Origin: Acidovorax sp. Leaf78
GTDB taxonomy: Bacteria > Pseudomonadota > Gammaproteobacteria > Burkholderiales > Burkholderiaceae_C
DNA: 64,000 nucleotides
Direction: 5' to 3'
Assembly: GCF_001422735.1 (NCBI RefSeq)
Contig: NZ_LMLZ01000023.1
Location: 134,587 to 198,586, forward strand
The position numbers were made by a program, and so were the translations under genes. A model generated the notes under the pieces. The model was not told where the DNA came from, did not search any database, and worked only from the letters and a program-made list of their open reading frames with translations. Positions 55,852 to 63,787 of this stretch are shown here, piece after piece. The number at the start of each line of letters is the position of its first letter. Position 1 is the first letter of the stretch.

Positions 55852-56766
55852 GTGATCATAAAGAAGCCAGCTCCTGGCGCCTCCCCTACTGGCAGCAACC
55901 AGCAATCAGATAAAAATTCTATGATTAAGCTTTTTATCAGTCATAGCAGCGAAGACGCTGAACTCGCTGCAATATTTGTTCAATTGATTGTTACTGCTTT
56001 GATGGTCAAAGCACAGGACATTCGATGCACAAGCGTAGATGGCTATCGTCTGCCAGGGGGCTCAGACACTGATGAACAATTGCGCGAAGAAGCGCTAGGC
56101 GCAGAGTGCTTTATCGGAGTAATTTCCTCGCAAAGCCTCGCATCAGCATATGTACTATTTGAACTAGGAGCACGCTGGGGGGCTAGACGTCACCTAATAC
56201 CTCTACTGGCGCCCGGATTACGCCCTCAAGCGCTAAAAGGTCCTCTTCGTGGCCTAAATGCGCTAAGCTGTGACAGCATGGCAGACATTCACCAATTGAT
56301 TGCTGAATTAGCCTCAAGAATGCATATTCAAAGCGAGTCACCCGCCGTTTACCAACACCAACTTGAAGCGCTTGTTTACTATGCGACAACACTTGAAATA
56401 CCAGTTGACTCAACCCCAACAAAAGAGCACATAGTAGATAAACACCTAATTGGAGTAACTGCTACTCAAATACCATCTCAAGACGACGACTATGCGGCCT
56501 CTGGGGAGATCATCGCGCAGCACTGCGAGCGGGAGTGGCCGGAGGATTTTTCGATGCGCGCTTATTGCATAAATCAGCAACAAGAAGCCGTTGAAAAACT
56601 CCGCCAAGGACGACCTTCAGACATCCCAGAAGAAGTTTTTTATCAGATTAGACGTAAATGTGCGCGTGAATGGCCAGATGATTTTTCAATGAGACAATAT
56701 TCGGAAGAACAACAGACTGCTGCATACCGCAGCCTGCAGTCACGTCGCCAACAACCAATTTATTGA
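55852..56766 (+). CDS. TIR-domain protein 2 with duplicated C-terminal WP(E/D)DFSMR module
   Basis: This 304-residue protein starts with GTG at 55852 (the ATG at 55921, residue 24, is an alternative). The TIR domain at about 24-170 is closely related to that of the preceding gene (LFISHSSEDAELAAIFVQL, IRCTSVDGYRLPGGSD, YVLFELGARWG with Glu104). After a linker, two copies of a short module follow, CEREWPEDFSMRAYCINQQ (from 225) and CAREWPDDFSMRQYSEEQQ (from 270), each with a following helix. This module is known from uncharacterised proteins and may bind a ligand or partner. The pair probably forms one operon and one system. Confidence 0.85.
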   Translation: MIIKKPAPGASPTGSNQQSDKNSMIKLFISHSSEDAELAAIFVQLIVTALMVKAQDIRCTSVDGYRLPGGSDTDEQLREEALGAECFIGVISSQSLASAYVLFELGARWGARRHLIPLLAPGLRPQALKGPLRGLNALSCDSMADIHQLIAELASRMHIQSESPAVYQHQLEALVYYATTLEIPVDSTPTKEHIVDKHLIGVTATQIPSQDDDYAASGEIIAQHCEREWPEDFSMRAYCINQQQEAVEKLRQGRPSDIPEEVFYQIRRKCAREWPDDFSMRQYSEEQQTAAYRSLQSRRQQPIY

Positions 56767-56879
56767 ATAAAATTTATATAATGATCGAAATTTTTAAAAA
56801 AGTCCCAAAACGAATTATTCATTATTTTGCTTAACGGTCTTCCTAGCCTCACGCTCGTCCCCTCCAATCCAATCCATTT

Positions 56880-57095
56880 CTAAGCGCTCGCCACCCAGCC
56901 CCTGAACGCCAACCCCATGTAGAACATGCGCACATCGCCGAACCCGGCCTCGCGCAGCATCGCCTCGTCCTCCTCCGGCATCAGCGCAACCAGTTCTGAG
57001 GCAACCTTGGTCCATCCGCCGTCCGCCAGCTCCGGCGCCATGCCAGACGCTACCTGCAATGCCAAATAGCGCGACAACCAAAAGCCGCTCTCCAC
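56880..57095 (-). pseudogene. Truncated class I SAM-dependent methyltransferase (C-terminal fragment)
   Basis: Only about 71 codons remain, matching the C-terminus of the intact methyltransferase at 59407-60168. WLSRYLALQVASGMAPEL, KVASELVALMPEEDEAM and LREAGFGDVRMFYMGLAFRG are nearly identical to the paralogue. The SAM-binding Rossmann part is missing. Upstream on its strand lies a diverged palindromic repeat (57140-57196), which may mark the deletion point. It adjoins the AT-rich TIR segment. Confidence 0.85.
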
Positions 57096-57139
57096 GGCCC
57101 TACGTTCACCAACAGCACGCGGCCAAGGGCGGAAAAAAA

Positions 57140-57196
57140 TTGCTATTTATTCAATAGCTACGAGCGCTCTACCAATAAGCGCTGGAGCTCTTTTTA
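57140..57196. repeat. Diverged GCGCTAGCAGCTAT-type palindromic repeat
   Basis: TCAATAGCTACGAGCGCT, then CTACCAATAAGCGCTGG and AGCTCTTTTT make a diverged copy of the element at 60311-60358. The rest of the space 56767-57260, apart from the methyltransferase fragment, shows no gene. Confidence 0.5.
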
Positions 57197-57260
57197 ACTC
57201 ATATTTCTACGGGACACGTACTAGCCTGCGCTGCATAGCGTGCCACGCCCGGCAGGGCCC

Positions 57261-57737
57261 CTAGCAAAGATCTCGCGCCGACACTCCCACCGCCTCGCAC
57301 CACCGGCGGTAATCCGCCCGCCGATCAGCCATAGTGATCCGCTGCAGCACTGCATGGTGCGGCCCCAAATATTCCACGCTGCCCTTGACCACCACATACA
57401 CCAGCAGTTCTTCGGTGCCCGTCGCCTCCCACCAGTCCACATTGCCCGCGGGCTCATGGATGTAGTCGCCCGGCCGCACCACGCGGCCATCGTTCAGGCG
57501 GCGCTCGCCCGCCAGCGTCAGGGCGTGCACTTCGCCCGTGTGCCGGTGCAGGCCCAGCCGCGTGCCTGGCGACAGGCGCATCAGCTCCACCCAGCCCGCA
57601 TCGTCGGGCAGGAACTGGATGGGCAGGGACCACTTGCCTTCGCCTTCGGGGATCCAGCCCGCCAGGCCCGCACGCTCCAGCGTCTGGGCCACGATCACGT
57701 CGGCAAGAAGGTGGTCGTTCGTTGTCGTCATCGTCAT
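57261..57737 (-). CDS. Cupin-domain protein (2,4'-dihydroxyacetophenone dioxygenase-like)
   Basis: This 158-residue single-domain cupin has two motifs. Motif 1 is GTRLGLHRHTGEVHALTLAGERRL (His-x-His, Glu and His metal ligands) and motif 2 is GDYIHEPAGNVDWWEATGTEE. Relatives include non-haem iron dioxygenases acting on aromatic ketones and anti-sigma ChrR-like cupins. The start at 57737 has AGGAG 8 bases upstream. It lies 57 bp after the tautomerase gene on the same strand and may share its promoter and the divergent LysR control. Confidence 0.83.
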   Translation of the reverse strand: MTMTTTNDHLLADVIVAQTLERAGLAGWIPEGEGKWSLPIQFLPDDAGWVELMRLSPGTRLGLHRHTGEVHALTLAGERRLNDGRVVRPGDYIHEPAGNVDWWEATGTEELLVYVVVKGSVEYLGPHHAVLQRITMADRRADYRRWCEAVGVSARDLC

Positions 57738-57794
57738 GTCGGTGCTCCTGGGTAGTTGTTGGTGGATGGATTGCTTGATTGCTGGGTTGCTTGT

Positions 57795-58193
57795 TTATTG
57801 CTCGGGGTGCTGGTGGCGGTATTCCTGTGTGCGGCCGCCAAAGCCGTAGGCGGCGGCCCGCACGTCCTGCACGTAGACGTAGCTTTCGGGGTGCAGCGTG
57901 CCCAGCAGGCCCTCGAAGGCTTCAAACGCCTCGGCGATGTAGCGCGCCTTTTCGGCCTTGGTGTTGGTTTCGTCCACCACCTTGACGTCGAAGTAGAAGC
58001 TTGACTGCTTCAGGTCGGCCAGCGACCGGCCGGCGATGTACCAGTCGGCGGGGTCCACAAAGGTGAGGACCACGGCGGTGAGGTCGCGCCGCTTGCCGAG
58101 CACGCGGGTGGTCAGGTCCAGCAGGGTTTCTGCAATGCGGGCAGACAGCTCGGGCGTGCGTTGGGCAGACACTTTGACGTTGAGGATGGGCAT
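57795..58193 (-). CDS. 4-oxalocrotonate tautomerase/MIF-superfamily protein
   Basis: This 132-residue protein starts MPILNVKVSAQRTPELSARI, with the N-terminal Pro1 that acts as catalytic base after Met removal in tautomerases. VVLTFVDPADWYIAGRSL follows. The length of about 130 residues fits the fused double-unit or MIF-like type. It acts in the cytoplasm on an unknown keto-enol substrate. AGGAG precedes the start. It is divergent from a LysR gene 117 bp away, which likely controls it. Confidence 0.87.
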   Translation of the reverse strand: MPILNVKVSAQRTPELSARIAETLLDLTTRVLGKRRDLTAVVLTFVDPADWYIAGRSLADLKQSSFYFDVKVVDETNTKAEKARYIAEAFEAFEGLLGTLHPESYVYVQDVRAAAYGFGGRTQEYRHQHPEQ

Positions 58194-58310
58194 GGAGGAC
58201 TCCTGTTGAATGCATCGGGTTGAACGAGCCTTCACTGTAGAAATTGCGCCCCGCCACGGAAACCGCCCGTGGCGATAATGGCTTTTGCTCCGCACGCAAA
58301 GGCGCGCTCG

Positions 58311-59261
58311 ATGAAACAAGAACCTCGCTCCTTCCTCCCCGATCCGGCCGACCTGCGGTGGCTGGTGCGGTCGCTCGACCTGCGCTCGTTTTCTGCAGCG
58401 GCGCGCGAGATGGATGTGGCGGTGTCGGTGGTCGCGCGTGGTGTGGACCGGCTGGAGGCCGGCTACGGCGTGCGCTTGCTGCGCCGGTCCACGCACGGCC
58501 TGTCGGCCACGCCCGAGGGCGCAGAGCTGGCGCAGGAAGCGCGTGCCTTGCTGGCGCAGCTGGAGGACATCGGGGCATCGCTGTCGGACCAGCGCAGCCG
58601 CGTGGCGGGCACCTTGCGCCTGGCCTCTAGCCAGGAGATTTGCGAAGCGCTGGTGCTGCCCCACCTGGCGGACCTGCAGGCGCGCTACCCCGCCCTGCGG
58701 GTGGAGCTGCTGGCCGATGACCGCGTGGCCGACCTGGTGACGGAGGGCATCGACGTGGCGCTGCGCACCACCGTGGGCCACAGCGACTTGGTGGTTGCGC
58801 GCGCGCTGGGCCGTTTCGAGCGGCGCCTGTACGCGGCTCCGGAATATTTGCGCCTGCACGGCACGCCCGCCGACCCCAGCGATCTGCAGCAGCACCACAC
58901 CGTCACGCACACCGCGCAGGGGCCGGCGGTGACCTGGACATTTCTCAATCCACGCGGCAGCGCACAGGGCAAGCCACTGGAGGTGACCGTGCGCTCCCGC
59001 CTGGCCGCCAGCAGTTCGGCCCTGGTGCACCACGCGCTGGTGGGCGGCGCGGGCATTGGCATGCTGTCCTGCCCGCTCGCGGCGGCCGATGTGGCGCAAG
59101 GCCGGTTGGTGGAGGTGCTGGCGCCTTTTGCGTCCCGCACGGTGCACACGCTGTACGCGGTGTCGTCACCGGGCCGGCGCAATGCGGCCAGGGTGAAGGC
59201 GGTGATTGATTTTCTGGTGAAGGCGGCCAAGGACCGGTGGGCGCTGGCGCCTGTGCGTTGA
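58311..59261 (+). CDS. LysR-family transcriptional regulator
   Basis: This 316-residue protein has a helix-turn-helix at about 12-70 (LVRSLDLRSFSAAAREMDVAVSVVARGVDRLEAGYGVRLLRR, in helices). The effector-binding domain (TLRLASSQEICEALVLPHLADLQARYPALRVEL and VALRTTVGHSDLVVARALG) is of the DNA-binding TtdR/AaeR-like type. It is divergent from the tautomerase-cupin pair. The start is uncertain: ATG at 58278 and GTG at 58269 are in frame. Confidence 0.9.
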   Translation: MKQEPRSFLPDPADLRWLVRSLDLRSFSAAAREMDVAVSVVARGVDRLEAGYGVRLLRRSTHGLSATPEGAELAQEARALLAQLEDIGASLSDQRSRVAGTLRLASSQEICEALVLPHLADLQARYPALRVELLADDRVADLVTEGIDVALRTTVGHSDLVVARALGRFERRLYAAPEYLRLHGTPADPSDLQQHHTVTHTAQGPAVTWTFLNPRGSAQGKPLEVTVRSRLAASSSALVHHALVGGAGIGMLSCPLAAADVAQGRLVEVLAPFASRTVHTLYAVSSPGRRNAARVKAVIDFLVKAAKDRWALAPVR

Positions 59262-59315
59262 GGGTTTTCTTGCACCAACGGCTGGCTGGTCGGGGGGTTC
59301 CCTGAAGTTGAGCAA

Positions 59316-59405
59316 CCGTCGGGCTGAGCCTGTCGAAGCCTTGCGCGGCGGCCCTTCGACAAGCCTGTCCTGAGCCTGTGGAAGGGCTCAGTCAACGTGA
59401 ACGGT
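59316..59405. repeat. REP cluster between LysR and methyltransferase genes
   Basis: One copy lies at 59316-59340 and a complex copy (CCCTTCGACAAGCCTGTCCT, then GAAGGGCTCAG) at 59352-59391, in opposed orientation between convergent genes. It reaches the 3' end of the methyltransferase gene. Confidence 0.8.
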
Positions 59406-59406
59406 T

Positions 59407-60168
59407 TCAGGGCGAGTGGGCGCCGCGTTCACTGGAGGCCGTTGCCACCCAGCCCCGGAACGCAAACCCCATGTAGAACATGCGCACATCGCCGAACCCG
59501 GCCTCGCGCAGGATCGCCTCGTCCTCCTGCGGCGTCAGCACCGCCAGCTCGGCCGCCACCTTGGCCCGCCCCCGCTCGGCCATCTCCGGCGCCATGCCGG
59601 ACGCCACCTGAAATGCCGCATAGCGCGACAGCCACAGGTCGCGCTCCCCTGCCCCGCCTTCGCCACCGCCTTCGACGCCAGCACCTTCACCATCGGCCAC
59701 GCTCAGATGCACCGCGACGAACGGCGCGCCGGGCTTCAGCCGCCGCCGGATCTCGGCCACCATGGCCGCACGCTCCTCGCGCGGCACAAAGTGAAAAGTC
59801 AGCAAACACGTCGCGCCATCGAACGGCCCGGCCGGTGCGCTCTGCACATAGCCGTGGTGCAGCGCCACGCGGTCGCCCGACACGCCCGCGCTCTGCAGCC
59901 GCTGCGCCGCCAGGTCCAGCATGGGCTGGCTGGGGTCCACACCGTCGAAGCGCCAGCCGGGGTGCGCGCGCGCCATGTCCTCCAGCTCCAGCCCGCCGCC
60001 CGCACCCACCACCAGCACCCGGCCGTCGGCGGGCACGCGCTCGGCCAGCAGGATGCGGACCATGGGCAGCAGGCTGTCGTAGCCGGGCACGTTGCGGCGC
60101 GGGCCTTCGGCGTAGCGGGCGACGGCGGCGGGGTCGGTGAAGGGGGACGTGGTGGTGGGATGGGGCAT
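59407..60168 (-). CDS. Class I SAM-dependent methyltransferase
   Basis: This 253-residue protein has the SAM-binding loop VLVVGAGGGLELEDMARAHP (motif I, about residues 51-70), then GVDPSQPMLDLAAQRLQ (motif II) and TCLLTFHFVPREERAAM. A Gly/Glu-rich linker (about 178-195) precedes the C-terminal region conserved in the fragment at 56880-57095. The substrate is unknown. The start at 60168 gives the typical MPHPTTTSPFTDPAAVARYA; the longer frame crosses a REP copy. The gene stands alone, convergent with LysR. Confidence 0.87.
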   Translation of the reverse strand: MPHPTTTSPFTDPAAVARYAEGPRRNVPGYDSLLPMVRILLAERVPADGRVLVVGAGGGLELEDMARAHPGWRFDGVDPSQPMLDLAAQRLQSAGVSGDRVALHHGYVQSAPAGPFDGATCLLTFHFVPREERAAMVAEIRRRLKPGAPFVAVHLSVADGEGAGVEGGGEGGAGERDLWLSRYAAFQVASGMAPEMAERGRAKVAAELAVLTPQEDEAILREAGFGDVRMFYMGFAFRGWVATASSERGAHSP

Positions 60169-60246
60169 GGTGTGGTGTGCGGTGGATGCGGTGGGTATGG
60201 CGTTTTGCGGTGGGGTGAGCCAAGGGCTTGCCGGGTTGGCGCAGGG

Positions 60247-60358
60247 TTTCGACAGGCTCAACCCGAACGGGTGGGGGTGCACCACAGGGGCCAGAAAATC
60301 AAGCCAAATTGGCCCCTACCGCTTGTCTATCAAGCGCTAGCAGCTATCAATTCAGTAG
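60247..60358. repeat. REP copy followed by a GCGCTAGCAGCTAT-type palindromic repeat
   Basis: A REP copy (TTTCGACAGGCTCAACCCGA) lies at 60247-60271. The best-formed copy of the second family lies at 60311-60358: GGCCCCTACCGCTTGTCTAT, CAAGCGCTAGCAGCTATC and AATTCAGTAG. Both lie in the space between the divergent methyltransferase and Rrf2 genes. Confidence 0.8.
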
Positions 60359-60423
60359 TGGCCGGTGAATCCGCCAGCGCTCCTTCTGGGCCCATGCTAA
60401 CATCACGCAACTTTGAATGTTGC

Positions 60424-60912
60424 ATGAAACGAGATAGCCGCCTTTCCAACGTCCTCCACGCGCTGCTGCACATGGCAGAGATGGATGGCCCCGCCACGTC
60501 CGAGTCGCTGGCGCAGGCCATGCAGACCCACCCTGTGGTGGTCCGCCGCCTGATGGCCGGGCTGCGGTATGCGGGTTTTGTCTCGTCGGCCAAGGGGCAT
60601 GGCGGAGGGTGGGTGCTGTCGTGCCCGCTGTCCGAAGTGACCCTGCGCGACATCCACGAAGCGCTGGGCGCGCCCACCCTGCTGGCGGTGGGCAACAGGG
60701 TGGAGAGCCCGGGCTGCATCGTCGAGCAGGCCGTCAACCGCGCGCTGACGGACGCGTACCAGGCCGCCGAAGAGGTGCTGCTGGCCCGCCTGGGCGAGGT
60801 GACGCTGGCGCAGCTGTCGGCCGAGTTTCATCAACGCATGGTGGCCGGGTGCCACGGTCACAAGGAGATTTCTCATGGCGGCAGCAGCAATGACAACCAC
60901 CCAGGCGTATGA
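60424..60912 (+). CDS. Rrf2-family transcriptional regulator
   Basis: This 162-residue protein starts MKRDSRLSNVLHALLHMAEM and has an Rrf2 winged helix (SLAQAMQTHPVVVRRLMAGLRYAGFVSSAKGHGGGWVLS, in two helices and wing). The usual three clustered Cys of Fe-S Rrf2 sensors are not all present (single Cys in SPGCIVEQ and GCHG), so it is more like the YwnA/HypR redox group. The inverted repeat GCAAC-N7-GTTGC immediately before the start (60410-60426) may be an operator. Its 3' end overlaps the flavoprotein gene by 38 bp. Confidence 0.88.
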   Translation: MKRDSRLSNVLHALLHMAEMDGPATSESLAQAMQTHPVVVRRLMAGLRYAGFVSSAKGHGGGWVLSCPLSEVTLRDIHEALGAPTLLAVGNRVESPGCIVEQAVNRALTDAYQAAEEVLLARLGEVTLAQLSAEFHQRMVAGCHGHKEISHGGSSNDNHPGV

Positions 60913-61834
60913 GGTGATCGTGATAGGCGGCAGCTTTGCCGGCCTGTCGGCCGCGATGCAGCTGGCGCGTGCACGGCGGCGCGTGTGCGTGGTGGATGCG
61001 GGCCAGCCGCGCAACCGGTTTGCCGCCGCGTCGCATGGCTTCTTCGGGCAGGACGGCGAGCCGCCGCTGGCGATGATCGAGCAGGCGCGCCGCAAGCTGC
61101 TGGCCTACCCCACGGTGGCGCTGCGCCAGGGCACGGCCGTGTCCGCCACGGCGCAGCAAAGCGCGGGGTCGCCGGAGAGCGGCTTTGCCGTGGTGCTGGA
61201 CGATGGCACGCACCTGGAGGCTCACAAGCTGGTACTGGCCTTTGGCGTGCAAGATGGCCTGCCCGACATCGCTGGCCTGCGCGAGCGCTGGGGCACCAGC
61301 GTGCTGCACTGCCCCTATTGCCACGGCTACGAGTTTGCGGGCCAGCGCCTGGGCGTGCTGTACCACTCGCCGCAGTCCGGCATGCACGCGCAGCTGATCG
61401 CCGACTGGGGCCCCACCACCCTCTTCCTGAACGGCGACACCACGCTGGAGCCCGCCGAGCGCGAGCGGCTGCTGGCGCTGGGCATTGCGGTGGAGCCTGC
61501 GCGCATTGCGGCGCTGGAAGGCGACGGCGTGGCATTGCACGGCGTGCGCCTGCAGGCCCACGGCGACAGCGGCGCGCGCCTGCTGCCGCTGGACGCCCTG
61601 TACGTAGCGGCCACTACCCGCCCCGCCAGCCCGCTGGCCGAGCAACTGGGCTGCGCCATGGACGACGGCCCCATGGGCCCGTGCATCCGCACCGATGCGA
61701 ACAAGATGACCACGGTGCCCGGCGTGTACGCCGCGGGCGACGCCACGCTGATGCGGCACAACGCCACGCTGGCGTCGGCCGAAGGCGTGCTGGCGGGCGT
61801 GGGCGCGCACCAGGCGATGGTGTTCGAGCAATAA
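60875..61834 (+). CDS. Thioredoxin-reductase-like FAD/NAD(P)H oxidoreductase
   Basis: This 319-residue flavoprotein has VIVIGGSFAGLSAAMQLARA (FAD loop, GxGxxG-like), a CPYC redox pair in SVLHCPYCHGYEFA (about residues 150-153) and VPGVYAAGDATLMRHNATLA at the end. It is like TrxB but lacks the normal NADPH GxGxxA motif at the usual place, as in the ferredoxin/monooxygenase-like TrxB homologues. It starts inside the Rrf2 gene after AAGGAGA, so the regulator and the enzyme form one redox-sensing unit. Confidence 0.9.
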   Translation: MAAAAMTTTQAYEVIVIGGSFAGLSAAMQLARARRRVCVVDAGQPRNRFAAASHGFFGQDGEPPLAMIEQARRKLLAYPTVALRQGTAVSATAQQSAGSPESGFAVVLDDGTHLEAHKLVLAFGVQDGLPDIAGLRERWGTSVLHCPYCHGYEFAGQRLGVLYHSPQSGMHAQLIADWGPTTLFLNGDTTLEPAERERLLALGIAVEPARIAALEGDGVALHGVRLQAHGDSGARLLPLDALYVAATTRPASPLAEQLGCAMDDGPMGPCIRTDANKMTTVPGVYAAGDATLMRHNATLASAEGVLAGVGAHQAMVFEQ

Positions 61835-62159
61835 CGAGGCGGCATGGGTGGGCGTCGACGGCAACGGACCTTGACTGAGGTTTTGGCTGCCGTTCTTTGA
61901 GCTCCCCCAACCGTTCGGGCTGAGCCTGTCGAAGCCCTGCGCCGCACGTCGGTAGCCCCGCCATCATCAGCCACAGGGCTCTGCGTCACCGGTTCACAGG
62001 GTTGACTGCCGAGCGGACCACCGGTGCAGCCACGCTGCAAGGCCGCAAGATCGGCCCGGTCCCGGCGCGCAGGCTGCGGCACACTGTGCGGCGCAACGCC
62101 GCGCACGCCGACCTGCGCACCGGCCTGCCAGTTCCCAACCGCCCCAGCCATCCATCACC
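61835..62159. other. Spacer before the hydrolase gene with one REP copy
   Basis: This 325-bp space has a REP copy at 61911-61936 (CCGTTCGGGCTGAGCCTGTC start). The remaining sequence shows no gene on either strand that I can support. Confidence 0.7.
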
Positions 62160-63206
62160 ATGACCTCCACTGGATTCATCTCCCGCTTGCATGCCCGCTC
62201 TGGCTTTGGCATTGCCTTTCGCTGGCTGTCCACCGCGGCGCTCTGCAGCGCCGCCACCCTGGCCCACGCCGCAGGCTTTGCCTTCATCGAGGTGCCCGCC
62301 GACCAGGACGGGCCCGCGCTGCGCGGCGCCGTGTGGTCGCCGTGCAGCACGCCGCCGGGCCCCATCGACCTGGCGCCGCTGGTGCTGCAAGGCACGCGGG
62401 ACTGCCCCGTGACCGGCCCAGGTCTGCCGCTGGTGGTGGTGTCGCACGGCGCGGGCGGATCGGCCCTGGGGCACCACGATACGGCGGCAGCGCTGGCCGA
62501 TGCGGGCTATGTGGTGGCCTCCATCCACCACCCGGGCGACAACTTTCAGGACATGAGCCGCCAGGGCCACCTGTCGGCGTTTGCCACGCGGCCCGTGGAC
62601 ATGAAGCGGCTGACGGTTTACATGCTGGGCGCGTGGCCCCAGCGCGCGCAGCTGGACGCGGGCAAGGTCGGCTTCTTCGGCTTTTCACGCGGGGGCTACA
62701 CGGGGCTGGTGGCCACTGGCGCTGTGCCGGACTGGACGCTGCGGCCAGACCTGTGCCCACCGCTGTCCACCCGGCCGCTGTGCGGCGAGATCCGCCGCAA
62801 CGAGATACCGGCCACACCCGCGCCGGATGCGCGCATCAAGGCGGCGGTCATCGTCGATCCCTTGAGCGTGTTCGACGCCAAGGGCCTTCGGCAGGTCGGC
62901 GTGCCGGTGCAGTTGTGGGCCTCGGCGCTGGGTGGCGACGGCGTCACGTTGAACAGCGTGGAAACCGTGCGCCAGGGCCTGCCCCGCGCGCCCGACTGGC
63001 ATCTGGCCGCCAACGCGGGGCACTATGCCTTTCTGGCGCCCTGCTCGCCGGCGTTGGCCGAGGTGGCGCCGGACATTTGCCGCGATGCGCCGGGGTTTGA
63101 CCGGGTGGCGTTTCACCAGGTGTTCAATGCGCAGGTGGTGCAGTTCTTTCAGCGGCACATTCCGGCGTCTGCAACGGCAGGCATCGCGGCGGGCAAGGCG
63201 CCCTGA
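62160..63206 (+). CDS. Exported alpha/beta hydrolase (dienelactone-hydrolase/PAF-acetylhydrolase-like)
   Basis: This 348-residue protein has a signal peptide (FRWLSTAALCSAATLAHAAG). The hydrolase core has LPLVVVSHGAGGSALGH (oxyanion hole), FFGFSRGGYTGL (nucleophile Ser in G-x-S-x-G) and AAVIVDPLSVFD with Asp, and the catalytic His is probably in NAGHYAFLAPC. Four Cys in the mature part may form disulfides, consistent with a periplasmic place. It probably hydrolyses a small ester. It stands alone. Confidence 0.87.
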   Translation: MTSTGFISRLHARSGFGIAFRWLSTAALCSAATLAHAAGFAFIEVPADQDGPALRGAVWSPCSTPPGPIDLAPLVLQGTRDCPVTGPGLPLVVVSHGAGGSALGHHDTAAALADAGYVVASIHHPGDNFQDMSRQGHLSAFATRPVDMKRLTVYMLGAWPQRAQLDAGKVGFFGFSRGGYTGLVATGAVPDWTLRPDLCPPLSTRPLCGEIRRNEIPATPAPDARIKAAVIVDPLSVFDAKGLRQVGVPVQLWASALGGDGVTLNSVETVRQGLPRAPDWHLAANAGHYAFLAPCSPALAEVAPDICRDAPGFDRVAFHQVFNAQVVQFFQRHIPASATAGIAAGKAP

Positions 63207-63257
63207 GCGGTTTTCGTCAGCGGCGGCAAGTCTGCCCCGCTGACAACATGGAGCCGC

Positions 63258-63635
63258 TCAGCGCGCATCGCAGCCGTTCACATGCACGGCGCTGTCAGGG
63301 TCGACCTTCTGGCAGGCTTTGACCTGGTTGGATTTGACCCGGCCATCCACCCAGATCGTGATGTGGGGCTCGGAGGCCTGATGGCACCCTTTCTTTATCT
63401 GGACCTGCCCACACGCGCGCAAAACCTGGGCGGCCTTGGATTCGTCGTCACCTCGGTTTTTGACGTTATCCAGAAATGTCTGGACCTGAGTTTGCGTGTA
63501 GGGCTTTCCGGTGGCGGGATTGTTCACGTCGTTGTTGATTTCTGCATCCCAGTCCGGCTGGAACACATACGTGGGCCTGGCCAAGGCCGTCCCGCACAGC
63601 AGCACGGCAAGCGCTGCAGTCATGAATTTTTTCAT
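63258..63635 (-). CDS. Small secreted protein of unknown function
   Basis: This 125-residue protein has a clear signal peptide (MKKFMTAALAVLLCGTALA) and a mature part with four Cys (in RACGQVQ, KKGCHQAS, KACQKVD and NGCDAR), which suggests two disulfides. There is also an IWVDGRVKS strand. I do not recognise the family. AGGAG-like sequence lies a few bases before the ATG at 63635. The gene is convergent with the hydrolase gene. The following 152 bp to 63787 shows no gene. Confidence 0.7.
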   Translation of the reverse strand: MKKFMTAALAVLLCGTALARPTYVFQPDWDAEINNDVNNPATGKPYTQTQVQTFLDNVKNRGDDESKAAQVLRACGQVQIKKGCHQASEPHITIWVDGRVKSNQVKACQKVDPDSAVHVNGCDAR

Positions 63636-63787
63636 TTTCCGCTCTCCTGAATGCCTACTCTTTGACGATTTTCGGCGCCCTCGGCTTCATCACCTGTTGA
63701 GGAAGCGAGCCCATCGTGGCGCCGACCGGACGGCTTGGCGATTACAGGAAATTACAGCGGTCTTCAGCTAAAGCGCCCCGCGCAGCG

